Positions 46,699 through 57,793 of a stretch of DNA of 64,000 nucleotides are shown here, one piece after another; position 1 is the first letter of the stretch; each line of letters starts with the position of its first letter. This DNA comes from Suillus spraguei. Taxonomy: Eukaryota; Basidiomycota; Agaricomycetes; Boletales; Suillaceae. The notes under the pieces were generated by a model. It ran no database searches and was not told the DNA's origin. It saw only the letters and a program-made list of their open reading frames with translations. Made by a program: the position numbers and the translations under genes. The stretch lies in contig JABCPU010000109.1 in NCBI GenBank assembly GCA_016800925.1, positions 1 through 64,000 on the forward strand, read 5' to 3'.

Positions 46699-47706
46699 AG
46701 ATATCATTTCGGTGGTGTTAGGTTGTACGCTGAAGTTGTCTTTCTTATCTAGATGCGCTCGTACCTTCCTGTCAATCTACTTTTTGCTACCTTCTTCGTT
46801 TCCGCTATACGACCCAGATTTCGGATTACCGTTCGTCCACCTTGTACACACGATGGTGTTGATCATCATTTTCTGGATTGTTATGAACTATAGTGTCAGG
46901 TGCACGAATCCAGGCAAATCTTTGATTCACAAGGTCAGGGTATTCAGGGCATAAGCATTGAAGGTTCCTGGTGTCTGATAGATCCAACTCCTAATGTTGT
47001 GCTAATGCGCATTTGGTTATCGGCAATGTCCGTGTACCGAAGCACCATCATGGGATATTGCTCATGGCCATGGGAGATCCAGGATAGATTTGGAGAAGAG
47101 AACACCACGGTCTCTGGGCACTTAGCGTTCTGCTGCGCACCACCAGTATGTAAGTGTCAGAGCAAAGTTCTTGGCTGCTCACATTTTAATCGCCAGAACC
47201 CGAGTGCTGTTTGGGAGGCCGTTCGTGGCATGAGAAATTCAATTTTCATCTCAGATGTACGACCAACATATGCTCTCATATTTCACTGGGGGTCTGCATC
47301 AGTTTCCGGTCTCAAAATGACGCACTATGCTAGAGGGGGTGGCTGGCGTGTTCCTGAGCTAATAGCGTCTATGGATTCTAGACTAATCTGGCCGCTATTC
47401 ATGGATAGGTAATAATACCGCGCTAGCAGCCATCGTGTGCTGAAGTCGGCGGGCCGAGGCCTATTGCCTCTTAGGTTTCCCAGTTCCGAATTATCCGTCG
47501 TTGAGTTCCTAATATTGTCGACCGAGGACTCAGGAGGACGTCGAGATATTCTTGTGACCAATTGTCTTCGGGTTGAATCCATTGCCACATGCCCCAACCT
47601 CAGGAGTATCAGAAGCATCAATCTGCGTATAAATTCATCCAAAAAAAATTAGCTTCAATGTCACAAATTCCCGCTCCTGCTTAAGCGGTAGCACTTCACG
47701 CCAGTG
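46699..47706. other. intergenic region between SPE2 and the PP2C gene
   Basis: About 1 kb. A plus-strand frame (46,900-47,412) and a minus-strand frame (47,325-47,642) are open, but neither has a recognisable domain nor typical splice structure. Probably 3' UTR plus promoter. Confidence 0.35.
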
Positions 47707-49180
47707 ATGGTTTACAATATGGTCAACCTTCAAGCGGCCACGTCCACAGAAAATCTACGAGCTCTTGAAGAAGTCAAGGATTTCTATACGACAGATCTCG
47801 GACGGGGGGGCAAGGAACGATGGACATATCATATGCTGCCAGAGGCTGAACTTGATGTTGAGCTACACCGTATGTCTAATGCGACCTCATCAACATCTGT
47901 AGACAGCGTCACTTTTCAGCCGTGTGCGGCTTACGCTGATCTCAATCAAGACCGGTACAGCATTGAGGAGTGGGAGCTCCCTGGCGGAGTTTGGCAATTC
48001 ACGGCAGTTTATGATGGTGCTCTAAATTCTTTATGAACGTCATACGTATCCCCTTGCAGAACTAACGGCCAGATTTTTGTAGGTCATTGCGGCCATGACA
48101 CTGTAGATTACGTCCACGAGCGACTTCCCTCGATGGTCAGGACGTCACTACAAGCTCTACTTCAGAGCACACCTACCACATCCCTGAAGCCGGAATCTGT
48201 CTCAGAGGTACTGCGTAGCGCAGTCAGGCATCTGGACCAGTCTATTCGTGCTGAACTTTTGGACTTCTTGCCTCATGATCACCTCGTAAAAATAAACGAC
48301 ATCCAACTCAACCAACACATCTCACATCGTTATTCTGAGTGGAGTGCTATATCTACTCGTTGCACTCAAGGCTCCACGGTACTTTTGGCTTTATCCGACC
48401 CACTGAAGAAAAATGTATGGATTCTCAATCTGGGAGATTCCATCGCGGGTACAGTGCAACCCTTGTCATCTCATATCGCCTTCCTGACATTATCACAGTT
48501 CTTGGCAGCAGATCCTCATCTGGGAAATGGTCTGCGATGATCGTCAATTCTGTACATAATTGTAACAATCCCTCGGAAAGTCGGCGCATACAACAAGAGC
48601 ATCCATCAGAGCAAGCTTGCGTGCGTGACAACAGAGTGCTCGGATATCTGGCTCCGACACGAGGTATGTTTTTAATTGAAATATTATACATGGCATGTCC
48701 TAACCCTGAGACCACGTGCTAGCGTTGGGGGACACCTGGCTCAAGGTTCCTTCGGTTTACACTCGCCGCGCCTTTGCACTGCACTTGCAAGACTGGTTAT
48801 CGCCACGTCAGGTAGCACAATATGCCGGTCGTATTCTTACTCCTCCATATATATCCGACCTCCCTGAGGTCTATCACCACTCCCTCGACATCTCTCAACA
48901 CGAAACATTCCTCATTCTGTCATCTGATGGCCTGCAGGACTTGTATGACAATCACGACACTCAATTATCGGGCCAAGAAATGGCAGACTGCTGGGTAGGT
49001 TTGGTTGGACATCACATGCACTCTACCACGGACATGGATTTGCAAAGCAATTTGGCACTCAGGCTCCTGCGGGATGCTATTGGTGGAGATAACGCCGAGC
49101 TGGTTTCTCGAAATCTCACCTTGGAAATGGAAGATAAATGGATGGACGATATCACAATTCTAGTGCAGCGATTCCAATAG
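47707..49180 (+). CDS. PP2C-type protein phosphatase, pyruvate-dehydrogenase-phosphatase-like
   Basis: Mn/Mg-dependent serine/threonine phosphatase. Exons 47,707-48,016, 48,083-48,448, 48,499-48,663 and 48,723-49,180 (introns 66, 50 and 59 nt) give 432 residues, all in phase. Motifs are FTAVYDGHCGHDTVDYVHE (metal-binding DGH), GSTVLLALSD, WILNLGDSIAVLGS, EHPSE...RVLGYLAPTRALGD, FLILSSDGLQDL and DKWMDDITILVQRF. The long insert between GDSIAVLG and RVLGYLAPTRALGD and the LAPTRALGD form resemble mitochondrial pyruvate dehydrogenase phosphatases, but no clear presequence is seen, so target and location are uncertain. Confidence 0.88.
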
Positions 49181-49421
49181 ATATGTTCGGGTTAGTGTAC
49201 CTGCAGTATGTTACAGTGCGTATGTATTTATGCTAGACCTACAGTAGAGACTTAATCATGCATTATCCATGGTTTAAATTTCCAAAGATACGATCTACTA
49301 TGCCATGCTTGCTAAACAAGTACTGTGCAGTTTCCTTAAGAAACATTTCCCAGGTATCATGATACACGCATGAATGTCGATCTTAGACATCATCTTGTAT
49401 CCATATTGCGACAATCATTGG

Positions 49422-51041
49422 CTATGGGGCAGGCTCGAGTTTCGTACTATGAGCCAACTTGCTCCGTAGGTTACACAAGGGACATAGACGAATGAACATT
49501 TCAACCATCGGCCAGGTTATAGTAGCCTATGGAGTATTGGATAAATCGATAGTTAAGACAAAAGAACACATACCATTCCCATACGCCTTGCCTCAAAGAG
49601 CATCGAAGAGGATGAGCCATGAGCTCGATGAGCGTAGACAAGAATATCATAGATCTGGTTTTGTACGGGAATGCGTTCAAAAGCTCTTGTCCACTCAAAA
49701 CCACCGAAATCGTGATCCACAGCATCATCTTTTGAAGAAGTCTGTCCGCGGCTGTCTATGTGTCCAATGTAGTCTTTCCTCAGTTTCTCTTCTTCTGCTG
49801 CCTCGAGGTGGAAATAGGAATCCCGTGGTATCAAGAGAAGGTGATATTTCTCAGATCCCAGTCGTACATGATGAATTGTTAGCCACACGCGCAGCCGATC
49901 CGAAAGATCATCCAAGCTGCCTTTTGACAATGCATGAGACGTGGCGGCGTAAATATTCGGTGCAAAGGCGGCAGTTTCACGAAGGTCCTGCGGCAAATCG
50001 CGGAGGAATTGCGCAAGGCTATCCTCAAAGGACTCTCGACTCGGCATCTCGACAGAATTGATATTACCGATCCGCTGGGAAACCGCGTCAGGCAAAGGCG
50101 CAAACGACGGATGTGCCCAGGATTCAATGAGAAACTTTGTGGCCACCGTCCCTTGATCAGAAGGAAAGGAATGTGAAATGAACGAGATTGAATTATTAGG
50201 CTGGGTGCGTGGGATATTTTTTCGAGACCCTGAACTGGAGGTGGAGGGCCGTCCTTGGCCATGGTAGTCAGGAGTGAATCGACCAAAATGCGAATGGAGT
50301 GAAGGTTCACCCTCTTGGGAGCCACCTCTAACATGTGACGCGGATGAGTCTGATGCTCCACAACTCTGCGACGATGACGCTACGTTTTGTCCATAAAAAC
50401 TATGACCGTCCCTGGAATCATTGGAATCATCATGAGGGAAGGCGGAGTGCTCCTCTGGTGATAGCACGTCAGAGACGAGGAAAGACGCTGTCTTGGCGCC
50501 GTAGGAAGCCGTCTGCCTGTCCCGCGTTATACCATGATCGGATGGAACCTTATGCCTCTTCTTGGGAGTATAGTTGCACTCGGTAGCACTTTCTTCTTCC
50601 GCACAATGGTTGCAAACCGGCAAATTACGGTCACACTTGTTCCGAAAGATAATTAAGATGCGCATAATTATTTGATCAAAGCATAAACATACCTTTATAT
50701 TTCTGAGACGACAACGATCACACCGCGGGATTCCTCGGTGAGCAGGCGTTGGTAAAGGAGTATATTCGCACTCCCTTCCGTTCGTATATGAACAATAATT
50801 ACAAGTTGGAAGAACTCTATCACACTAGCCGATCGTCAGCAATTTTTGGAGAGGTTAGTGACAAACTAGGACACACCTTCAAGTTATTCAGCCGGCAGCG
50901 ATCACACCGCGGCTTCCCTCTGCGCCCTTTCCATTGCGACTGACGAGCCATGAACATTTTAGGATTTGGAATCCGAATGGTGAGTTGTCCATCATCGTTC
51001 AAATCTTCAACAGAGTCTGTTCCATCGGGTGATTCAGACAT
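49422..51041 (-). CDS. transcription-factor-like protein with two tandem Zn2Cys6 clusters
   Basis: ATG at 51,041. Exons 51,041-50,877, 50,824-50,693 and 50,635 to about 49,571, then a last exon after CCATAG ending TAG at 49,422. The junctions create two complete zinc clusters: CDRCRLNNLKC-DRVLPTC-NYC-x7-C and CDRCRLRNIKC-DRNLPVC-NHC-x8-C, separated by EYTPLPTPAHRGIPR. Each cluster is cut by an intron at the same codon (after LK/IK), a sign of exon duplication. The middle is Ser-rich. The C-terminus (IYDILVYAHRAHG...TITWPMVEMFIRLCPLC) has His and Cys pairs like the HHCC zinc-binding domain of integrases. Likely a nuclear DNA-binding regulator; target unknown. Confidence 0.8.
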
Positions 51042-52515
51042 GCTGTGCAGAGATGCTTTACTAGCTAGGAGCCCCCAAAAAATTCAGGGCAAAATTCAAA
51101 AATGTGTATCTTAGGAAGCAAGAGATGATGAAGGTTGGTGGAGTTGTGACTAGCAAACGGCCGGATGAGGCGAGGATAGGACAAGGAAAGGACATACGTA
51201 CAATAAACCCAAGAAGTGTGAAATTTGTGAAGGCCTACAATATTCAGAATATTCTGTGTGAGCTCCAGAGACGGCGGTAAAACCGAAAAATGGTGATGAC
51301 TTTAAATCATCCAACACTTTGTGCGATCTGACTGAGTGGCAAGCGGTTTGCAGATAGTTTCGTGCAAAGAATGATCCAGTATTTACGAACTTACTTACGG
51401 ATGTGACACTACTGTCACGCTACTTTTTAGGTCAAGGTGGTTTGAAAATTAAACAATGCAGTGAAAAATTATTAATGTTAAGGACATGTTGAGCGCTGAT
51501 TCGTCAGTCTGTTGTCTTTGTATGTCATAAAGGTATATCAATCTGAAGCCACTACGATGGCGGTAGCCATGACTATGGAGCCCGAGGTCCCTGGTAGATA
51601 AGTAGCTGAATGGCGGAGGTAGTATGGACTTTGTCGTGAACAAGGATCTAGCGCCAGTGGGTCGTACGATGGTGGATTAGCGTGCTACTTTCCTCAACGA
51701 CGATTTGTCTTGCAGAAGTTTTCAATCCCAGAATAACATGACTTGAGCTTCGAGGGCCGCGATAACACATTTCCATATATGGAATCTGTAGTTGATGAGA
51801 AGTTCAGAAGTAGGAGAAATTCAAACGTTCCGAAAACAAGCTTCAAACGTTCATTCGAAGGCGCCCGACTGTAGCCCTTTCCATTCCACAGAACGCTTAA
51901 ATAGTGTTCAATCTGGCTTGGTGTCCACTGTCGATGGTTCAGGATTGTCTTTACATGATCACCTTCATTGATGTTGAGTTGGCAACATGCCGAATCATCG
52001 CGTCTGTCATGCACGTCATCCAGGACCCTGATCTCATTCAATTGCGCTCATTACTCGAGAGGTCTTTGATCATTCGTGGATTCTACATCCTATCAAATAC
52101 TTCAGTATAGGTGCGTCAAATTCAGCACATCGGTGGGCCTCATCTCATCTGCACGCTCCTATAAAGGCCACATCCTGCAGCATCCAAGCCATGACCCATC
52201 CATTCGTCGGACCTCTGTCGTCCTGGTGAGAATATAATCATGTGATAAATATTGAAACTTTACATATGCAGATCCAATTTCGGATCTATTAAAACAAATA
52301 CACGTGTGTGCACAATCATCGCTCCAAATGACCGTACCGACAGCATTGTGATTTAGCGTAATTGCAGAACCTACTGTATTTGTTACCTTGCGTGCTACTT
52401 GCCAGTATGCCCTTCTCACCTTCGAGCTAGTGCATATAAAATCATTGAGGTGTGTTGTATCCCTTCATCTTTATCTACGCATAAGAATCGACGCTATCCA
52501 TCCTTCATTCACAAG
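51042..52515. other. intergenic region of about 1.5 kb
   Basis: Upstream region shared by the divergent zinc-cluster gene (-) and the secreted-protein gene (+). Open frames of 60-115 codons on both strands around 51,700-52,110 overlap each other and lack recognisable domains. No defensible regulatory motif. Confidence 0.4.
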
Positions 52516-53577
52516 ATGCATCTTACGAATGCTTTTCTTCGTTTAGTGATGCCATATTTAGCATTCGATCTAATGTCATCAGCTACGATGGACAAACGAG
52601 GTGCTGCTTATTATGACCCGACTCCCGGAGGCGGATCAATGCTCATAAACGCTGGCGATGGATACGGTGAACCTATGAATGTATTTCACTTTCATAACCA
52701 TGATGTCTTCACCTTATGTATACCCTAACTGACCCTGAAAATCTAGGTCATCATTTCTGGTCTTAGCTCCCCCCATGTCCTCACACTTGACGGAGCTATC
52801 AATTTTTCCCGTGCTATTGGATTGTAAATATAGAAATAATTTTGAACTGCGTCTTACTTACTTGCTCTTGATAGTTCTGAAGAATGTTTCGGCCTTCACT
52901 TAGGTGGTTATATGTCCGCCGACTTGGGAGATGAAAACGGATGGGTCAATCAAACCATTGAACTTCGCCAGGACTACGGAAACTCAGGAATCGGAACGTG
53001 TCTCGAGAGCATCATCGGAGGAAATCATTTTCGGTAAGTCTAATGACTAGTGATCTAGGGTAGCGATAATATTTGCCCAGTATTTTTGTACAGAACGGCA
53101 CTGCAGCGGACAGTGGCGCCCTATTCCTAGCGTAAGCATATCCTTAAATTGTCTATTGTTCTACTAGTAGTAGCTTACTTGATGTGTCAGTGTGTCTCGA
53201 GAAGAAGTGCGTAATTCGACAAGGTTTTGTCGCACAGCTGAACGCCACTTTTAGCCCTTCACAGAGAATCATGATGTCATACCGGATGGGTACAATATTG
53301 GTCGGTGAGTAACTCCGTTATGATACGGAACGAACGGGTCACCAATCCAGTTTCAGTGACCAGCTGGTGTCAGCAGCAGTTGGTGAAACGTGGTTTGATG
53401 GGGTCAAATACAGAACCACCGCCCACAACGTTACTGGTCTCCTTGCACCTGGTTCTGAGGGTATCAACCATGGTGAGCATAATTTGTTAAGTACTAATTA
53501 CTCATCTGACATCAGGGTCACTGTCAGGCATCGCTGTAGATGGTATCGTTACGTTATTGACCGTTGCGATCGTTTGA
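52516..53577 (+). CDS. secreted, probably GPI-anchored protein of unknown function
   Basis: ATG at 52,516 starts MHLTNAFLRLVMPYLAFDLM, a signal peptide. At least six introns are needed. After removing them the protein (about 235 residues) reads MDKRGAAYYDPTPGGGSMLI, GEPMN | VIISGLSSPHVLTLDG, ECFGLHLGGYMSADLGDENG, GTCLESIIGGNHFR, VQNGTAADSGALFLAVSREE, NHDVIPDGYNIGRDQLV and LLAPGSEGINHGSLSGIAVD. It ends in a hydrophobic IVTLLTVAIV before TGA at 53,575-53,577, consistent with a GPI-anchor signal. From memory, similar proteins are widespread in Agaricomycetes and uncharacterised. Exact splice choices in the middle are best guesses, each preserving phase. Confidence 0.75.
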
Positions 53578-54260
53578 CAATGATGCACTTTTTTCTTTTC
53601 CTTGAAATTTCCCGATTCTTTGCTCGTCTCATTGACAAGTGAAGATGCTATAGTAATGCTATGAGTACTGTAACATAAATCAATAAAGTAATTGAAGCCA
53701 AATACAGAGAATTGGAAAGTCTAGATGGCAGGACCACAAACTATTGATCTATGCCATTCACAACTCTATGTCCACAACTCCCTTGATCAGCATTAAATTG
53801 CTCATCCCATGCAGACTCAGCATCGATGTCATCGTCTTGAGCTAGCTGTGACGACTCTAACGTCTGCGCTCAGCTACCACAGAACTTGGTGACACGTCAT
53901 AACCAACACATGCGCATCAGTAAATTCACACATTTCCTAATTGACTTTTCCACCACTTACTACTGTCAATTATTTTCCAGGGTAGATCCCTTCCACTGTC
54001 TGATAAGAGATATCATGTAAGCTGACTGCTTACTACGCGCTTACCTTATCATATGTCATGTGACCCATCCCCTTATATTTCGTATTCTATATGAGTTCGA
54101 GGTACGAGAACTAAAGATAGAATTATGTCTATGTGGCGACACGACTTTTCGTGTTTCCCACCTTCTTGCTTCGTACTACTACAGTAGTACTCTCAAGTCT
54201 CTTCACTGCTCGTCTACACTCAGTTCTTTGCATCAACTCTCGTATAGTTTCTATTCCAAC
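53578..54260. other. upstream flank of the DIRS/Ngaro-like element
   Basis: Intergenic sequence plus the 5' region of the retroelement. GCTTACCTTATCA at 54,039-54,051 matches, with one mismatch, the reverse complement of 58,965-58,977, a candidate inverted end, but this is weak. No gene recognised. Confidence 0.35.
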
Positions 54261-55809
54261 ATGCTGAGAATTCGAAATGATCCAAATCTGAACATTTGCC
54301 CGGACTACGCTGCGGATGTATTTGAGAATATTCGCGCACAGCTAGTCAACGAGAATACGACGGAAGCACAAGCGATGCAACTGCTTAGGAACATCTGGGA
54401 AGCCAATAACGACGCAGTCAAGGTGCTATGGCAACAACAGCTAGATGACGACAGAGAGCAGCGCGAACATCGCGAGAGGCTAGACGAAGACGAACAAGAA
54501 AGGCTTAGCCAAGAAAGAATCGAGGAAGAGGAAGCAGCGCGCAAAGAAGAGAAAAAGAAAAACAAGCACAAGTACACTCCAATTCTTGAAACAGGCATTC
54601 CTAACGAGCCGGCTATCACGCCATGTTCCTATGTTCTCCGAAAGCTCGATAAGGGAGAGTACGTTGAGTTGTGGTACTTCACCAATGACGGCTTAGACGA
54701 AGCCAGTATCAAAAAAACCATTGATGATGACACCATGATCCTTTCCACGCTGGCAGACGGCTCAACAGCCTGGGTGTCTTCTGCTTCCATGCGAAATGCG
54801 CGATCAGTAGTGAACAATGAAGATCTACCATTCGAGGAATTTTGCCAAGCTTGTCCTCGTTTTCTGACAGCAATAGGGGAAGTGGATTGGCCGGAAGATA
54901 GAATTCAAATGATGGTGCGCTTCTGGATGAACATCCAAGTTCACAAGTATCGCTCTTTAAGAGATCCCATAGCCCATAAGACTCTCTTGACCTATCAAGC
55001 CGAGCAACGGAGACAATGGCACATCGCCGCAAAGTCCTCAGTCGGACCGTACGACATCTCCGTCGTCAATGAGAAGGTTCTACAAGACACGAGGGAGAAG
55101 GTATATTGGGAAGAACGCAATAAACGAGACAATGCTCGCGACTACAAGGTCAGTATCTACTTGAAACAACGTATAACAATGAAACTAATCAATTATCTTC
55201 GTTTTTTATTGGAAAATTTTTAAATTTGTTGATGCCACACTTGCCACATGCTACCCGCTTCACGCTACATGCCTCCCGCTACACGCTACATGCCACACTC
55301 GCTATATACCACCCGCTTCACGCTACATGTCACCCGCTACATGCTACATACCACTCGCTACACGCCTCACGCCACACGCTGCATTATATGCACATCATCT
55401 CTTGCCACAGTCTGATCAACGTACTAGCTCATCGAGACAACGAGACTGGAAAGACTCTCGCAAGCGATCAGCTTCGCCCGAACACTTGGGCAGGGGGAAA
55501 AGGCAACATCAGGATTTTCGTTCGAGCGCAAACGGAGGAGTCCTCTCTGCTTGCACTGTCTGCCTCGGACGAAACCCTCACAGGATTATCGAGTGCAAGG
55601 CACTTCGAACTTGGGACAACGCTTTCGACACCCTATGCTCCCGCATTGGCAAACTCCTCACCATGCGAGACGGCAAGTCAATCTGCAGCGACTGGCAACG
55701 AGTCAGCGGGTGTTCAGAAAGTACTCACGATCGAAGGCACTTTTGTTCAGGATGTGGTGCCTCCACTCACGGAGCTCAGACGTGTCCTCGAGCACAGAAG
55801 GCTTGAAGC
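54261..55809 (+). CDS. Gag-like protein of the tyrosine-recombinase retroelement
   Basis: Starts at ATG 54,261 (MLRIRNDPNLNICPDYAADV). Exon 1 ends at 55,148 (GATTACAAG | GTCAGT) and exon 2 runs from 55,411 (after GCCACAG) to the stop at 55,807-55,809; both junctions are phase 0. The protein (about 428 residues) has a strongly charged coiled-coil-like segment (EREQREHRERLDEDEQERLS type, about residues 70-100), a conserved middle, and in exon 2 two Cys/His motifs: CTVCLGRNPHRIIEC and CSGCGASTHGAQTC, the latter a zinc knuckle. No stops or frameshifts. Exon 2 overlaps the RT frame. Confidence 0.75.
55149..55410 (+). other. intron of the retroelement gag, containing a short tandem repeat
   Basis: 262-nt intron with GTCAGT donor and CCACAG acceptor. 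Positions 55,236-55,385 consist of diverged repeats of CGCTACATGCCACCCGCTTCA-like units of about 20-40 bp. Confidence 0.65.
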
Positions 55810-57793
55810 ACTTACCCCATATAATCCGAAGGTTTGGGAGTCGAAGCTGGCGTCAAATGGTCTTCTTGACAGGTACCCACATATACCCGAAGGATTGCGT
55901 CGAGGCTTTCGTCTTCATATTCCTACTATTAGCATCACTCAATCCCCGCCGAACAAGCAATCTATTGTTACATATCAACAAGAATTCCTTAATATTGTCC
56001 AAACTGAGCTTAAGAAGGGAAGGTATATCAAACCGCTTCGAGCAAAAGAAGTCGAGGACCTCATCGGTCCTTTTCAAACATCTCCTTTTTCCATCATCCC
56101 CAAGCCAGGCCGCCCTGGACGCTATCACATCATTCAGAACTTTTCATTTCCTCATGCCGCTTCCTCGAAGTTTCCTAATTCTTCTATCAATTCTTACATC
56201 AATTCCGATAATTTTCCCAGTACTTGGGGTACCTTCCACGTCATTGCGCTTACAATCAGTCGTTTACCACCGGGATCGCAAATCACGATCAGGGACATAT
56301 CAGAAGCGTACCGCACTGTACCCATTCATCCATCACAATGGCCAGGGTCAGTTGCCCGTATCTCCGACGACCTTTTTTGCATCGACACTTGTATGTGTTT
56401 CGGTCAGCGTCCTTCAGCGGGAGCATACGGGTCCCTTGCTGATGCAGGACTCAATTTATTTCGTTCTCAAGGAATCGGGCCCGCATCTAGATGGGTTGAT
56501 GACCATATGTTCATACGCATTCTCAAACAGTACATTCCAGACTACAATGAAAAGAGACGGACATGGCACCAAGATATCGTTGAAAGAGGGAAGCATCAGG
56601 ATGGGGGGAGAATATGGTTTGGAGGCTTCATATTCGAGGACGGCTCTTTGGAAGAGTTTGATGAAGACTGTCAGTTTCCAATTAGAGATCTGTCGGGAGC
56701 ATCACCCAGGTCAATCGAGGACGCGAAGTTCTCCTGTAACTTATCGGACATTGACGATGCCTCAGATGAGCTCAATATTCCCTGGGAACCTCTCAAGGAC
56801 AAGGACTTCGCGTATGTCAATCCATACATTGGCATTATGTGGGACTTGGCGCAGAACAAAGTCTACCTCAATGAGAATAAAAAGAAGAAGTATCTATCAG
56901 CAATCGAAGTTTGGCAAAACCGCAGTACCCACGTGCTCAATGACATACAGCAACTATACGGTAAGTTGCTACATACCACGCTTGTTGTTCCGAAAGGACG
57001 CGCATATCTTACGTCGCTCGAAGCTATGTTGTGCCTCGCTTTTGATAAGCCTTTTCTCCCACGAAGGCCTGTCAAAAGCCTCAATTCTGATCTTTCCTGG
57101 TGGAAAACTCTGTTGCGGAGCTCTTTCGTCGGACGCACAATCCCTAGACCTCTCAGTCTGTATAACCCAGAAGCATATTCAGATGCTAGCTCTGGGTTTG
57201 GAATCGCTATCACAATCGGAGTCAAATGGCGAGCCTGGCGTCTTCGAAAAGGATGGCAAACCCTCAATGGTAAAAAAGACATCGGGTGGGCAGAAGCTGT
57301 CGGCTTCGAGCTACTTATTATCTACCTTGTCAGGATGGGAGGATCACAACGTCATTTCAAAGTCTTTGGGGACAATCAAGGAGTCATCGAGGGCTGGAGA
57401 AACGGACGCAGTAGGAATTCAGCCGTCAACGAGGTCTTTCGTCGAATCTTCATCTTTATCGACAATTCCGCCGCATCTTACTCGTTTCACCCCACATACA
57501 TCGCTAGCAAAGAAAACCCCGCAGATGATCCTTCCAGAGGAGTCTACGGCAGCGCAAAAGACCTATTGCCAGATCTCCCCATTCCCACAGCGCTCAATCC
57601 ATTCATTGTCGATCCATTCATTGCCTCTACAGATCCGAGAAGATATAGTACAGACGGAATCCAATCAGTTGCCCCCGTCACATCTGCTCTCAACAGTTCC
57701 AATGAAACTGTTGAAAAAGACACAGGTATCATCAGTGACGCGCTCTATCATATCCACCAGAGACAGCAATATCCGTCTGGACTCGCGCTTTAG
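55232..57793 (+). CDS. reverse transcriptase-RNase H polyprotein of a DIRS/Ngaro-like element
   Basis: Open from 55,232 to the stop at 57,791-57,793; the true start is uncertain because the first about 60 codons lie in intron repeats. RT motifs are FQTSPFSIIPKPGRPGRYHI, ITIRDISEAYRTVPIHPSQW (motif A Asp), CFGQRPSAGAYGSLADAGLN (motif B) and SRWVDDHMFIRI (motif C, VDD instead of the commoner YxDD). RNase H motifs are AYSDASSGFGIAI, GWAEAVGFELL, VFGDNQGVIEGWRNGRS and ENPADDPSRG. No integrase or protease follows; a tyrosine recombinase in another frame does, which defines the DIRS order. No internal stop. Confidence 0.85.
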   Translation: MPHLPHATRFTLHASRYTLHATLAIYHPLHATCHPLHATYHSLHASRHTLHYMHIISCHSLINVLAHRDNETGKTLASDQLRPNTWAGGKGNIRIFVRAQTEESSLLALSASDETLTGLSSARHFELGTTLSTPYAPALANSSPCETASQSAATGNESAGVQKVLTIEGTFVQDVVPPLTELRRVLEHRRLEALTPYNPKVWESKLASNGLLDRYPHIPEGLRRGFRLHIPTISITQSPPNKQSIVTYQQEFLNIVQTELKKGRYIKPLRAKEVEDLIGPFQTSPFSIIPKPGRPGRYHIIQNFSFPHAASSKFPNSSINSYINSDNFPSTWGTFHVIALTISRLPPGSQITIRDISEAYRTVPIHPSQWPGSVARISDDLFCIDTCMCFGQRPSAGAYGSLADAGLNLFRSQGIGPASRWVDDHMFIRILKQYIPDYNEKRRTWHQDIVERGKHQDGGRIWFGGFIFEDGSLEEFDEDCQFPIRDLSGASPRSIEDAKFSCNLSDIDDASDELNIPWEPLKDKDFAYVNPYIGIMWDLAQNKVYLNENKKKKYLSAIEVWQNRSTHVLNDIQQLYGKLLHTTLVVPKGRAYLTSLEAMLCLAFDKPFLPRRPVKSLNSDLSWWKTLLRSSFVGRTIPRPLSLYNPEAYSDASSGFGIAITIGVKWRAWRLRKGWQTLNGKKDIGWAEAVGFELLIIYLVRMGGSQRHFKVFGDNQGVIEGWRNGRSRNSAVNEVFRRIFIFIDNSAASYSFHPTYIASKENPADDPSRGVYGSAKDLLPDLPIPTALNPFIVDPFIASTDPRRYSTDGIQSVAPVTSALNSSNETVEKDTGIISDALYHIHQRQQYPSGLAL

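Noticed and set aside
46900..47412. Possible gene of 170 codons between SPE2 and the PP2C gene
   Set aside because: The frame opens with GTG, lacks a recognisable domain and overlaps an equally open antisense frame; kept only as intergenic.
54060..54260. Upstream extension of the retroelement gag
   Set aside because: The extended frame begins with GTG and has no conserved sequence; the first ATG of the good protein is at 54,261.
55551..57700. Very long open frame (over 1,100 codons) including the recombinase
   Set aside because: Its first two thirds overlap the RT-RNase H frame out of phase and have no domain; only the part from 57,702 is the recombinase.
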